DNA of 64,000 nt, taken from the NCBI GenBank assembly GCA_964612555.1, contig CAZTBW010000005.1, forward strand, positions 148,121 to 212,120, read 5' to 3'. The stretch is from DAOLCO01 sp964612555 (lineage in GTDB: Bacteria; Bdellovibrionota_C; UBA2361; SZUA-149; DAOLCO01). The stretch's first letter is position 1, and the number at the start of each line of letters is the position of its first letter. Both the position numbers and the translations under genes were made by a program. The notes below the pieces were generated by a model that saw nothing but the letters and a program-made list of their open reading frames with translations, was not told where the DNA came from and did not search any database. Shown piece after piece: positions 25,852-34,772 of the stretch.

Positions 25852-26184
25852 CTATTGAATTGACATTTTAGAAAACACATTTAAAACAACAACCCCAATC
25901 ACAATCAACCCTATACCAATAATAGCAGCCAAATCCAAAGATTGCTTAAAGAAAAGCCATCCAATCAAGACAATAATTGTAATTCCAACTCCCGACCATA
26001 TTGCATAAACAACACCAATCGGCATGCTTCGTAAACACAGCGAAAGAAAATAAAATGCCACTCCATAACTAGCAATCGCCACCACAGAAGGAAAAAATCT
26101 GGAAAATCCATCTGAGACTTTAAGCGCAGAAGTACCAACAAGTTCTCCGATGATAGCTATTGTGAGATATAGATAGGGATGCAT
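25852..26184 (-). CDS. small multidrug resistance (SMR) efflux protein
   Basis: A 110-residue, four-helix inner-membrane protein. The essential glutamate lies in AIIGELVGTSALK, and GVVYAIWSGVGI is the conserved loop into helix 3. These proteins form antiparallel dimers exporting quaternary cations or guanidinium-type compounds. SMR genes are classic integron cargo. No guanidine-riboswitch-like leader is seen. Confidence 0.93.
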   Translation of the reverse strand: MHPYLYLTIAIIGELVGTSALKVSDGFSRFFPSVVAIASYGVAFYFLSLCLRSMPIGVVYAIWSGVGITIIVLIGWLFFKQSLDLAAIIGIGLIVIGVVVLNVFSKMSIQ

Positions 26185-26238
26185 ACTTATTTTTTACCGA
26201 ATGTTATTCTGAATACCTTTTCAAAAAGAGCATATCAG

Positions 26239-27012
26239 TCATTGCTTCAACACTAAACTATTATACTTACTTAAACAATCATTCGCAGCTGATTTTAAGG
26301 CAGCCGTATCCGTAAACATTGTTACAAACTGATACCCCATATCCGAAAATAAACTGGCATGTTCAGGTGTTGCAGTATGAATTCCAGCTACTATTCTCTT
26401 CTCTTTAGCAACCGCAAGAATCTCTCTCAAAAGTTCCATGAAATTTGGATCTTCAAAATCGGCTAATTTCTTATACCCGAGAGATAAACTCAGATCCCAG
26501 GGATCCACATAAAGCCCATCAAGTCCTTGTACTTCCGAAATCTCTCGTACATTCCTGACCGCATCAGCAGTCTCTATCATTGCCATTGTCACGGTGAGTT
26601 GACTAGCACTCCTGGTATATTCTTGACCATAAATAAGGTTTGATCTAATCGCTCCTAAACTCCTATACCCATCAGGAGGATATTTGGTAGCTTTCACAAA
26701 ACTTTCTGCCTCGATAGCATTATTAATCATTGGACAAATAAGTCCTATGACACCTGCATCCAGCATTCTCATTATATATACTGAATCATTTGAAGGTAGT
26801 CTTACAAAAGGAAATATTCCGGTACTACGAATCGATTGCAACATCGGCAGTACAGCAGACATATCCGAAGCTAAACCATGTTGGGCATCTATTGTTAATG
26901 CACCATAAGCAGATTGAGCGATTATTTCAGATGTCCATGAACTTGGTATAGTTAACCAGGCATTTGTAATGACTTTTCCTTCAGACCAAATTTCTTTAAT
27001 TGTTTGGGACAT
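26239..27012 (-). CDS. HpcH/HpaI aldolase family protein
   Basis: A 257-residue TIM-barrel class II aldolase. Matches include LTIDAQHGLAS, PFVRLPSNDSVYIMRMLDAGVIGLICPM, MAMIETADAVRNVREIS and GLDGLYVDPWDLSLSLGY, i.e. the metal ligands Glu and Asp. It probably cleaves a 2-oxo-4-hydroxy acid. It lies with RidA-, YCII- and prephenate-dehydratase-like genes on the same strand, but gaps of 50 bp or more leave a joint pathway uncertain. Confidence 0.9.
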   Translation of the reverse strand: MSQTIKEIWSEGKVITNAWLTIPSSWTSEIIAQSAYGALTIDAQHGLASDMSAVLPMLQSIRSTGIFPFVRLPSNDSVYIMRMLDAGVIGLICPMINNAIEAESFVKATKYPPDGYRSLGAIRSNLIYGQEYTRSASQLTVTMAMIETADAVRNVREISEVQGLDGLYVDPWDLSLSLGYKKLADFEDPNFMELLREILAVAKEKRIVAGIHTATPEHASLFSDMGYQFVTMFTDTAALKSAANDCLSKYNSLVLKQ

Positions 27013-27091
27013 TCACCTTTTACCTAGAATATTAACACTCTACACTTGGAGGTTAACATGAAAGTTCTCGGTACAAAACCCATGAGGGTTG

Positions 27092-27664
27092 TTACATAGC
27101 ACTCTTTACAAGATATATAATTGTCCATAATCCTTCATTACTGGGTAGACTTTCCATAAAAATCTCTAAAGCATATATTTCAGCACTTTCTATAGGAGCA
27201 ATAACTACAGAATTAGGTTTATAACATCCCAATGACAGTCGCTCTGCGGCATAAGCGGTATCAATTTCCTCTCTGAATTCGACTTCATTAAAGTAGTTCT
27301 GAATAAATTCCCGATGAGAAATTAAAGCCTGAGGATGTGAAACTACTTCAACAGGAAGATTGGGATTAAAAGATACAGATGTATTTATTAATAATGCATG
27401 ATTTATTTCTAATCGTAACTCATCTACTTTCTGATAACTATATTCTTTAATTGCTTCCTGTGTTTCCAATACCATTCCTTTCGTAGATTCCCAGGCAAAA
27501 GTACCATAGTCTATTGAATTATTTTTGAGTTCTTGTAAGACATTTTTAGTAGTTGTAAGTGACACAAGTTGATAATCTCTCCAACCATGACGCTTAGCAA
27601 ATTGAATAGCTGCACGATGATTCGAACTACCTAAATTACCCTGCAATCCTATATTTAATTTCAT
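27092..27664 (-). CDS. prephenate-dehydratase-like periplasmic-binding-fold protein
   Basis: A 190-residue protein. IGLQGNLGSSNHRAAIQFA matches the dehydratase opening, VEVVSHPQALISHREFIQNYF the conserved SHPQAL region, and IAPIESAEIYALEIF the third segment. At the end, where the enzyme has N-x-TRF with its catalytic Thr, this reads NEGLWTIIYLV, so TRF is missing. There is no ACT domain. It is therefore probably not an active dehydratase; ligand binding is possible. Confidence 0.7.
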   Translation of the reverse strand: MKLNIGLQGNLGSSNHRAAIQFAKRHGWRDYQLVSLTTTKNVLQELKNNSIDYGTFAWESTKGMVLETQEAIKEYSYQKVDELRLEINHALLINTSVSFNPNLPVEVVSHPQALISHREFIQNYFNEVEFREEIDTAYAAERLSLGCYKPNSVVIAPIESAEIYALEIFMESLPSNEGLWTIIYLVKSAM

Positions 27665-27694
27665 CGAATAATCTATGGTTATGTGATCAGAATA

Positions 27695-28030
27695 TTATAA
27701 TTTTTGTCGTAGTTCAAAAAATTCTTTTGGACGGTTATATTGCCAGGGATCTCTGGTATTTGATTTATGAATTTCAATCTTTTGCCAAACATTTCCAGTA
27801 ACATATGGTTCAATATCGAGCCATTCTTGTAGTTCTTTTTCACTCGGAAAATCCATAACAAGCATTGAACCTTTCATTTTTCCTTCATCATCCAGAAGTG
27901 CTGCTCCATACCACATATTTCCGGAAGTAAACAATTTATCACCTAAAGCAATGTGCGCCTCCCTTACCTTCATTCTGCGCTCCAGGGCTTCCCCATCTTT
28001 CCCATCCAGACCTATAATTACAAATTGCAT
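27695..28030 (-). CDS. YCII-related protein
   Basis: About 111 residues from the ATG at 28028-28030 (MQFVIIGLDGKDGEALERRM), the usual YciI start. A conserved core GSMLVMDFPSEKELQEWLDIEPYVTGNVW contains the acidic/His-type pocket region, and it ends RPKEFFELR. A close paralogue sits at 42071-42415. YciI proteins have a ferredoxin-like fold and sometimes dehalogenase-like activity. A longer frame reaching into the RidA gene is unlikely. Confidence 0.85.
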   Translation of the reverse strand: MQFVIIGLDGKDGEALERRMKVREAHIALGDKLFTSGNMWYGAALLDDEGKMKGSMLVMDFPSEKELQEWLDIEPYVTGNVWQKIEIHKSNTRDPWQYNRPKEFFELRQKL

Positions 28031-28055
28031 ATCAACTCTGTCCTTCTTATCCCGC

Positions 28056-28478
28056 TTATTTTCCTCTGTAAGCAATCACGGTCATTTCAATCTTCGCACC
28101 AAATGCCAAACTACTCACAGCAACCATTTCACGCGCAGGTCGAAATCTGCCCAATCGACGCGTGTAAATCTCATTCATCTTCGGTGCGTCAGCGATGTCG
28201 GTCAAATATACAGTAACCCTCGCCACATCTGCCAAGCTAAGACCCGCACCCGCAAGGACGCCTTCTATGTTGTCAATGGTGCGCTCAGTCTCAGTGACAA
28301 TTCCGCCTTCGACAAGTTTTCCTGTTGCCGGATCAAGAGCAATTAGTCCAGCCAGGTAAGCGGTATCACCAGCCCATACTACTTGCGAAAAAAACGGTGC
28401 TGGAGCTGGAGTACCAGGAATATTATTCAAGTACTCGACTGAGCCACCCTCATTCGTCAGTTCAGATTTCTTATTCAT
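28056..28478 (-). CDS. RidA/YjgF family protein
   Basis: A 140-residue trimeric-type RidA protein. SQVVWAGDTAYLAGLIALDPATGKLV, TIDNIEGVLAGAGLSLADVARVTVYLTD and the end GAKIEMTVIAY are typical. The canonical C-terminal arginine-containing P-x-R-x-x-V segment appears as RPAREMVAVSSL. RidA hydrolyses reactive enamine/imine intermediates; many subfamilies exist and I cannot assign this one. The YCII gene follows 25 bp downstream. Confidence 0.88.
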   Translation of the reverse strand: MNKKSELTNEGGSVEYLNNIPGTPAPAPFFSQVVWAGDTAYLAGLIALDPATGKLVEGGIVTETERTIDNIEGVLAGAGLSLADVARVTVYLTDIADAPKMNEIYTRRLGRFRPAREMVAVSSLAFGAKIEMTVIAYRGK

Positions 28479-28549
28479 CTATCACTCCCTTAGTGAGGTA
28501 ATATAAAAGGGCATCAGGCAAAACTCCGGTGACGCAGATTGTCATCTAA

Positions 28550-28777
28550 CTATAAATCAAAACTATCCCAACGTATAGTTAAAATAGTACTATCTTTTTT
28601 AAATTCTGCTTTATGATAAAGACCATCTCCCCAAATGGAAAAATCACCAAATTTCTTTAACACATGGACGCTATCTGTAGAATCAAAAGTTATATCAGGT
28701 GAAAAAGTTAATTCCAAATGACCATCTTTACTTACTAAAATAGAAATAGTTTTTCCACTACTAAGTGGCATGCACAT
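28550..28777 (-). CDS. hypothetical protein, 75 aa
   Basis: A short beta-rich soluble protein (DGHLELTFSPDITFDSTD, HKAEFKKDSTILTIRWD). No recognised family and no strong ribosome site; the true start may be the second Met (MPLSSGK). It is flanked by intergenic stretches of about 70 bp. It could be a truncated remnant or a small cassette gene. Confidence 0.4.
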   Translation of the reverse strand: MCMPLSSGKTISILVSKDGHLELTFSPDITFDSTDSVHVLKKFGDFSIWGDGLYHKAEFKKDSTILTIRWDSFDL

Positions 28778-28850
28778 TCAAGTAGTTAATTCTTCTTAAA
28801 TATGAGATAAAATCATACCATGTGACATATAAAATCAGAGTCCAATGACA

Positions 28851-29054
28851 CTATTTTAAATGAAGTTTCTCCCTCTTCTCTCCTTCAACATTCTCTGAAG
28901 ATACAAATCTTTCACTTTCTTCTTCAAACAAAATTCTGACTGCGGGGGTATCAAGGTCATCCATTTGTCCATCTTTTAGTGACCAGACAAAAGCAAAAAC
29001 GGCGCCGGAAACAAGACAGAGAACAAGTGGCAAAAGAAAATATAAAACTTCCAT
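28851..29054 (-). CDS. ccoS: cbb3 oxidase assembly protein CcoS
   Basis: A 67-residue membrane protein. The N-terminal helix LLPLVLCLVSGAVFAFVWSL is followed by the hallmark KDGQMDDLDTPAVRIL. CcoS is needed for cofactor (heme/copper) insertion into CcoN. It starts 10 bp after ccoI ends, so it is co-transcribed. Confidence 0.93.
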   Translation of the reverse strand: MEVLYFLLPLVLCLVSGAVFAFVWSLKDGQMDDLDTPAVRILFEEESERFVSSENVEGEKREKLHLK

Positions 29055-29064
29055 CGTAAAACCC

Positions 29065-31518
29065 TTACCTTATGTATGATTTTTGTGAAAATGCAAGACC
29101 AACAACAATGAGCGAACTGATTGGCATAAGCAGAGCCGCAACAAGTGGGGAAACATAACCTCCTATAGCCAATACACAACCAAATATATTAAAAATAAAG
29201 GAACTTGCCAAACCTCTGTAAACAACTTTCATACTCTCTCTGGAACCATGAAACAATTTATCGAGTAGTCTGACATCCGGACGTGAAAAAAAACCATCGG
29301 AAACAACAAAACTTGCTTCTGCACCCCCGTGCATCGCAATACCAACGGAAGCACTAGCCAGAGCAGCAGCATCATTACTTCCATCACCAAAAAATATACT
29401 TACATTTTGATCATTCAGTTCTTTAATTTTTACGACCTTATCCTCAGGAGACATCGAACCAAAAACCCTTGGCTGCGGAATATCTAATGTTGAAGCTACT
29501 TTTCTCACTACATCAATGACATCCCCTGAAAGAATGTAAATCTCATTACTTTTTTGTAACTCTGCCATTACCTCCTTCATACCTTCGCGAATCGGGTCTC
29601 CAAGTCCCAGAACAAGCTTAAGCTCTCCATTTACAGAAACATAAACAGGAGAACACCCCGATTCTGAAATTCTTAAAACTTCTTCCCCGGCTTCCTGAGG
29701 AATCGAAATTTCAGAAGTCTTCATCATTAATTGATTACCTGCCAAGATAAACAAATCATCTACATAAGCAGAAATACCCATACCGGCAGTCTCAGTCACA
29801 TCACGCACCATCAGAGAATGCGAAGCATAATTTTTAAGATTTTCTACAATCGAACGAGCAACTATATGAGAAGAATACTTTTCCAATTCATAAAGAAAAG
29901 GTAAAACACTCCTGTCTCCCCAAATCGAATGAATATTAAATTTCCCTTCAGTCAGAGTTCCGGTTTTATCAAAAATACACCGACGACATTTTGATATAAG
30001 CTCTATAACTGTGGTACTTCTTAAATGAATACCTGAACGAGCAGCGTTACCAAGAGCAACGCTTAATGCCAAGGGAGTTGCCATGCCTAAAGCGCAGGGA
30101 CAGCTTATTATTAAAAGCGCAATCAACCGCTCGAAAGCTTCCTCAAGACCATGCTGCAAACCGCAAAAGAAAGCAACTACAGCAAGTAAAAGAACAATCA
30201 TAACAAACCATCTGCTTAAACGGTCTACCAGATGTAAAACTGCCGGTCTTGATTTTTGCATATCACTGGCAAGACGGGCAAGACGACCAATTCTTGTTTG
30301 CTCACCGGTGGAAGTAACCTCTATACGAAGGGGCGATGATATGTTTTTCATCCCGGCATAGACAAGTCCTTCAACTGACGTTTGTATCGGCACAGATTCC
30401 CCGGTCAGAACAGAACAATCAAGGAGACTTTCTCCAGAGCGGATAACACCATCAACAGGAATCACTTCTCCACTTAAAACTTCTATCATACTCCCCTTTC
30501 GAACTTCATCAAGTGAAGCCTCACGAACCTTTTCATCTTCAAGTAAATGAACATGAGAAGGTAAAAGAGAAAAAAGAAGTTCGGTTTTTTCCTGAGATTT
30601 GTGCTGTGCTCTAAACTGAAGAAATCTGCTTACCAGAAGAAGGAAAATGATTGTCGCAACGGAATCAAAATAAATTTCACCTGCACCTCGAAAAGTATTT
30701 ATCGCACTTCCGATAAAAGCAGAAATTATTCCCAGTGATATCGGAACATCAAGATGTACCTGTTTTAAGGACAATGCGGCAAAAGCCCTTCGATAAAAGA
30801 CTCTCCCCGACCAGAACACAGAAGGAATACAAAGTACAAACGAAGTCCATCTGAAAAGATTTTGGTACTGGGCATCAATATCACTGAAAAAACCCGCGTA
30901 CAAACAGACCGAAAGTATCATGATATTGCCGGCACATGCCCCGGCAATGCCCAATGACAGCAGCAGATTGTTCTCTATTTTTTTTCTAAGTCGGGAAAAC
31001 TGATGTCCTCTGAAAGGGTGTGGTCGATACCCTATTCTGGTAAACTCTGATGCGATCAAAGAAAGGCTTGTTTTATTTTTTATGAACACAATTTCAGCAA
31101 CAGACTTTGAAAGGTCCACTCTTACTTTGTACAGTCCTGAAATAATCTCAGGACTTTTCTCCAACAACCATACACAAGCCGGACAATGTACTCCTTCAAG
31201 AAACAGCTCTATTCTACCTAATACTTCTCCATTTTCTTCATATGTATGTACGTGATAATCCTGAAACTCTGTTGAATCAAACCACGCAAGGTCTGCCGGA
31301 GACTCAGCTTCAACCGCAGGTATGCCCCCGCTTTCACTCTGTTTCTGAAGCGTATAATAATAATCGAGCTTGTTATCTTTGATAAACGAATACACGCAAG
31401 CACAACCATTACAGCAGAACTCCCTGCCTTTTCTCAAATGCTTCCTGTAATCTGGAACCTTGATACCGCAGTGAAGACAAATTATCGTATCTTCATCTTT
31501 GCTTTTTTCATCACTCAT
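29065..31518 (-). CDS. ccoI: copper-transporting P1B-type ATPase CcoI
   Basis: An 817-residue CopA2/FixI-type ATPase supplying copper for cbb3 oxidase assembly. In order: an N-terminal Cys-rich domain (CLHCGIKVP, FCCNGCACVY), a heavy-metal domain with GVHCPACVW, eight membrane helices, the actuator TGESVP, the membrane metal site SCPCALGMATPLAL, the phosphorylation loop DKTGTLTEG, and GDGSNDAAALASASVG. All catalytic motifs are intact. It is followed by ccoS. It is divergent from a DsbD_2-like gene, with only 29 bp between the start codons. Confidence 0.96.
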   Translation of the reverse strand: MSDEKSKDEDTIICLHCGIKVPDYRKHLRKGREFCCNGCACVYSFIKDNKLDYYYTLQKQSESGGIPAVEAESPADLAWFDSTEFQDYHVHTYEENGEVLGRIELFLEGVHCPACVWLLEKSPEIISGLYKVRVDLSKSVAEIVFIKNKTSLSLIASEFTRIGYRPHPFRGHQFSRLRKKIENNLLLSLGIAGACAGNIMILSVCLYAGFFSDIDAQYQNLFRWTSFVLCIPSVFWSGRVFYRRAFAALSLKQVHLDVPISLGIISAFIGSAINTFRGAGEIYFDSVATIIFLLLVSRFLQFRAQHKSQEKTELLFSLLPSHVHLLEDEKVREASLDEVRKGSMIEVLSGEVIPVDGVIRSGESLLDCSVLTGESVPIQTSVEGLVYAGMKNISSPLRIEVTSTGEQTRIGRLARLASDMQKSRPAVLHLVDRLSRWFVMIVLLLAVVAFFCGLQHGLEEAFERLIALLIISCPCALGMATPLALSVALGNAARSGIHLRSTTVIELISKCRRCIFDKTGTLTEGKFNIHSIWGDRSVLPFLYELEKYSSHIVARSIVENLKNYASHSLMVRDVTETAGMGISAYVDDLFILAGNQLMMKTSEISIPQEAGEEVLRISESGCSPVYVSVNGELKLVLGLGDPIREGMKEVMAELQKSNEIYILSGDVIDVVRKVASTLDIPQPRVFGSMSPEDKVVKIKELNDQNVSIFFGDGSNDAAALASASVGIAMHGGAEASFVVSDGFFSRPDVRLLDKLFHGSRESMKVVYRGLASSFIFNIFGCVLAIGGYVSPLVAALLMPISSLIVVGLAFSQKSYIR

Positions 31519-31547
31519 TGTATTTTACCTGTTAAAAATAAACAAAG

Positions 31548-32330
31548 ATGGCTCCTTCCTCTGAAATTTTAATAACGGTTCTGCTCTCAAGTCTCATCGG
31601 CAGTCTTCATTGCCTCGGGATGTGTGGTGGTTTTGTCGCCCTGTGCTGTTTTTCTGGTGACAATACACAGTCGAAAACCATAAGTTATATATCAGAACTT
31701 GCATACCATTGCATGCGTTTCATCAGTTATATTTTTCTTGGTTTCCTTGCAGGCTTACTTGGGAATATAAGCTCCCAGTATATGGCAGCAGCCGGATTCC
31801 AACGTGGTTTTGGTGTTTTTGCGGGGATTATTCTTATTGTCTGGGGGTTGCGTGATATTGGTTTTTTTTCCAGCCTCCAAAGTCGATTTTCCGGTATTTC
31901 ATCTTTACAATATTTTCTGAGCACAAAACTTATTTCTTTAAAAATCTTTCAGTACCCGATAAAAAGCAGGGGAGTCACAAGAGGAGCATTTATCGGATTA
32001 ATGTCTGGTTTACTACCTTGTGGTTGGCTTTATGCTTATGTTCTGACCGCTTCCACTACCGAAAATGCCTTATCCGGAATGTGGATAATGGCTGCTTTCT
32101 GGGCGGGAACAGTACCGGTGCTCTTCATTTTTGCAAGAGTACTGAAACAGGTAAATCAGTTATGGCTTGGAAAAATACCAAAAATCACAGCCCTGTTTAT
32201 CATTGCTCTTGGACTGATGAGCATAAGCGGCAGAATGACAAGAATTGAAGATCCTTCGATTTTCAGGAAACACAATGAATCATCAACAACTCATAATAAT
32301 GATGAAAATTCCAGCACCTCATGTCATTGA
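31548..32330 (+). CDS. DsbD_2/SafE-type membrane protein linked to the cbb3 locus
   Basis: A 260-residue inner-membrane protein with about six helices. SLIGSLHCLGMCGGFVAL and GLMSGLLPCGWLYAYVLTA are the paired Cys motifs of the DsbD_2 / sulfite-exporter-like family that accompanies ccoI and ccoG in many genomes, thought to aid copper delivery or maturation. The C-terminal tail is rich in His, Asn and Ser (RKHNESSTTHNN...SCH) and may bind metal. It is the only plus-strand gene in the cco locus. Confidence 0.85.
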   Translation: MAPSSEILITVLLSSLIGSLHCLGMCGGFVALCCFSGDNTQSKTISYISELAYHCMRFISYIFLGFLAGLLGNISSQYMAAAGFQRGFGVFAGIILIVWGLRDIGFFSSLQSRFSGISSLQYFLSTKLISLKIFQYPIKSRGVTRGAFIGLMSGLLPCGWLYAYVLTASTTENALSGMWIMAAFWAGTVPVLFIFARVLKQVNQLWLGKIPKITALFIIALGLMSISGRMTRIEDPSIFRKHNESSTTHNNDENSSTSCH

Positions 32331-32334
32331 TTTG

Positions 32335-32523
32335 TTAATCTCTTTTTGATGTCTCTTCCAGAGGAACCTTAATTTTATATGAAGAGTCATTGTCATCTGA
32401 AACAACCAGTTCAAAACCACCTCCTTCATCCATGATTGCAAGCCATCCGAAATAAATATTCACTCCGATTGTTACTGTCAGTATCAAGCCTACTATGAAC
32501 TTCCAGCGCTTTGATTTATCCAT
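32335..32523 (-). CDS. small single-span membrane protein, possible FixH/CcoH-like remnant or short form
   Basis: A 62-residue protein. The helix WKFIVGLILTVTIGVNIYFGWLAIM is followed by a short acidic tail. Position (directly after ccoG, where FixH/CcoH is usually encoded) and the W-K-x-hydrophobic-N-x-x-F/M layout suggest a short FixH-like subunit. FixH usually has ~150 residues with a periplasmic domain that is absent here. Confidence 0.55.
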   Translation of the reverse strand: MDKSKRWKFIVGLILTVTIGVNIYFGWLAIMDEGGGFELVVSDDNDSSYKIKVPLEETSKRD

Positions 32524-32537
32524 TCCGCTTTCACTAC

Positions 32538-33950
32538 CTATGGTTTTTTCAAATGATATAACAGAGAATCCCGAAAACCGTTTTGGCTCTCTACCTTGAT
32601 TTCAACTTCCGATTCAGGAAACTCCAAAGGGAAATACAGCAAAATACTTACCATCTGGCTTGATTTAGGAGAAATATTTACCTGTTCAAGGGGAATCACT
32701 ACTCTTAATGATTCATTTTTTTCAACGGAAAGAGAATACACATCCCCACTTTCACCTCCGTTTGTAAGCTTGATTCGTATATGATTCATGATTTCACCTG
32801 TTTCAAGAACACGATAAGGCTCCTTAGCATCTCTCAATATCTGAACCATTGTATCTTCACGGGTAAGTAACCTGAAGAAAAAAGAACCTGTTAATATAAG
32901 AAGAGCAAGAAAATATAAAACTGATCGAGGTCTGATAATCCGAAACCCACTATCTCCGGACTGTTCTCCTTTAAATTGTGCCGAGGAACCGTATTTAATC
33001 AGATCAGGAGCCTGTCCGATTTTTCTCATCACCGCATTACATGCGTCAATGCACTGCGTACAGTGTAGACATTCCATTTGAAGCCCACTGCGAATATCGA
33101 TACCGGTCGGGCAAACTTCAACACACTGATAACAATCAATACAATCTCCTTTTTCGCTTCGGTCTTTGCCTTTCCCTCTTGGCTCCCCTCTTCGTTCATC
33201 ATAGCCAACTATCAAGGAATTTTTATCCAGAAGAACGGACTGAAGTCTTGCATAAGGACAGGCGATCGTACACATCTGCTCTCTAAAGTAGGCAAAATCA
33301 AAAACCACAAGAAATGTAACGAAAAGCATGATTCCAAAAGGTACCGGGTTCTCCAGTGGTGGAAGAGTCATCCAGTGGAGTAAAGTATCGGAGCCTATAA
33401 AATAGGCAAGAAATGCATTTGCAAGGACACTGCTTATAAAAAAATAAATTATATACTTAAGAGTTTTTTTCCATATTTTTTCAAATGAAGAAGCTTCAAG
33501 ATCACGCTTCCTTCTTTTATTGGGAGAACCCTCTATAAGAGTCTCTATCGGTCTGAAAACAAATTCAAGGTACACGGTCTGGGGACACGCCCATCCACAC
33601 CAGACTCTACCCAGAATCGCAGTTGCAGCAATGATACATATCCCTATAGACAACAAAAACAATAGAAACAGCAGGGCATCTGTGGCAAAAAAAGATTTTC
33701 CAAAAACAACAAACTCCTTCCCGACAACGTCAAGAAGAAGTAACGGTTTTCCATTGATTTTTATAAAAGGTACCACAACGTAAAGTGCGATCAGAAACCA
33801 GGCAAGAGTTCGTCTTTTAAAGTAAAAATTTTCCTTTGCGATCTTCGGATACAGCCATCTGCGTGTACCATCCAGAGTCATAGTTGAAAGAACCTCCTCA
33901 GGAGGAGTCCCCGCCCTGTGACTACCTGCATGGTGATCAGTTTCTGCCAT
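32538..33950 (-). CDS. ccoG: cbb3 oxidase accessory iron-sulfur protein CcoG (RdxA/FixG)
   Basis: A 470-residue membrane protein. Helices near residues 50-120 are followed by GRVWCGWACPQTVYLEF. Then come CTIACPYARLQ and two 4Fe-4S clusters, CIDCYQCVEVCP and CLHCTQCIDAC, and a C-terminal periplasmic immunoglobulin-like domain. CcoG is a cupric reductase feeding the cbb3 copper pathway. It lies downstream of ccoP on the same strand. Confidence 0.96.
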   Translation of the reverse strand: MAETDHHAGSHRAGTPPEEVLSTMTLDGTRRWLYPKIAKENFYFKRRTLAWFLIALYVVVPFIKINGKPLLLLDVVGKEFVVFGKSFFATDALLFLLFLLSIGICIIAATAILGRVWCGWACPQTVYLEFVFRPIETLIEGSPNKRRKRDLEASSFEKIWKKTLKYIIYFFISSVLANAFLAYFIGSDTLLHWMTLPPLENPVPFGIMLFVTFLVVFDFAYFREQMCTIACPYARLQSVLLDKNSLIVGYDERRGEPRGKGKDRSEKGDCIDCYQCVEVCPTGIDIRSGLQMECLHCTQCIDACNAVMRKIGQAPDLIKYGSSAQFKGEQSGDSGFRIIRPRSVLYFLALLILTGSFFFRLLTREDTMVQILRDAKEPYRVLETGEIMNHIRIKLTNGGESGDVYSLSVEKNESLRVVIPLEQVNISPKSSQMVSILLYFPLEFPESEVEIKVESQNGFRDSLLYHLKKP

Positions 33951-33991
33951 GGCTGCCCGTTAGGATAAACTTTAGATAAACTTCCGCTTCA

Positions 33992-34588
33992 TTACTGAAG
34001 AGAAGTTGCCTCGCTCAAGTCTCCTTCTGCTCCTTTTCCCGGCACATTAGTTCCCTGTATCGACCTTATAAACGCAACAAGAGCGAAGCGTTCTTCTTCA
34101 CTTAGTTGCCCTTCCCAGGGAATCATTCCTTTTTCCACAACTCCGACATTTATAATATGGAGTATCCGCTCCAAACTACCACCATGAATCCAGTAATCAT
34201 CTGTCAGGTTTGGTCCGATTAAACCTTGTCCTTTATCCGCATGGCAAGCCATGCAACGTGAAGCAAAGAGGTCTGTTCCTTTTATTATCATTTCTTCACT
34301 TAATGCTGCTTTAACAAGCCTTGTTGTCAAATCCTCTGCGGTTCCTCCTCCAGAAACTTCTCCTTTCTGCTGTTCTTTCAGATCCAAAGCAAGTTTCATC
34401 TCAGCTTCGTACTCTTCAATACTTCCAGTTCCATAACCGGTCATATAGTAACCGCAATAAACAACAGAAAAAATAACTGTTGCCCAGAACATATTCACCC
34501 ACCAGCGTGGCATGGGGTTATCATACTCAACTATCCCGTCATAAACGTGACTATCTTCAATTTCATCTTCAGATTTTTTTTCACTCAT
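33992..34588 (-). CDS. ccoP: cbb3 oxidase subunit CcoP, single-heme form
   Basis: A 198-residue subunit. The N-terminal YDGIVEYDNPMPRWWVNMFW motif and the following transmembrane helix are diagnostic. Only one heme-binding motif is present, CMACH (112-116), with a later Met in GMIPWEG as the axial ligand candidate. Classical CcoP has ~300 residues and two hemes, so the second cytochrome domain is missing. GAAGG precedes the ATG by 7 bases. Directly downstream of ccoQ. Confidence 0.93.
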   Translation of the reverse strand: MSEKKSEDEIEDSHVYDGIVEYDNPMPRWWVNMFWATVIFSVVYCGYYMTGYGTGSIEEYEAEMKLALDLKEQQKGEVSGGGTAEDLTTRLVKAALSEEMIIKGTDLFASRCMACHADKGQGLIGPNLTDDYWIHGGSLERILHIINVGVVEKGMIPWEGQLSEEERFALVAFIRSIQGTNVPGKGAEGDLSEATSLQ

Positions 34589-34601
34589 AGCTCAACCTTC
34601 A

Positions 34602-34757
34602 TCAATTACCACTTAAATTATCAGACTCATCTTCAAGCGGGAGACCGGATAACCTCTCAATCTCATTTTTTTTTGTAAAAAAGAACGCCCTCACACAGAT
34701 CACTACAAATAGTGTCAAACATACGATCAGAGCGATCTTTGGAAGCATTGTAAGCAT
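34602..34757 (-). CDS. ccoQ: CcoQ-like small cbb3 oxidase subunit
   Basis: A 51-residue protein (MLTMLPKIALIVCLTLFVVI, then CVRAFFFTKKNEIERLSGLP and an acidic tail). One membrane helix followed by the basic/acidic tail that ends in xLPLEDE fits CcoQ. It sits between ccoNO (15 bp upstream) and ccoP (13 bp downstream), the canonical position, and has an AGGGA ribosome site. Confidence 0.85.
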   Translation of the reverse strand: MLTMLPKIALIVCLTLFVVICVRAFFFTKKNEIERLSGLPLEDESDNLSGN

Positions 34758-34772
34758 TTTAACTATCCCTGT

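Noticed and set aside
26185..26238. Guanidine riboswitch before the SMR efflux gene
   Set aside because: The upstream side of the SMR gene has no G-rich conserved core and is too short and AT-rich for a guanidine-I or -III element.
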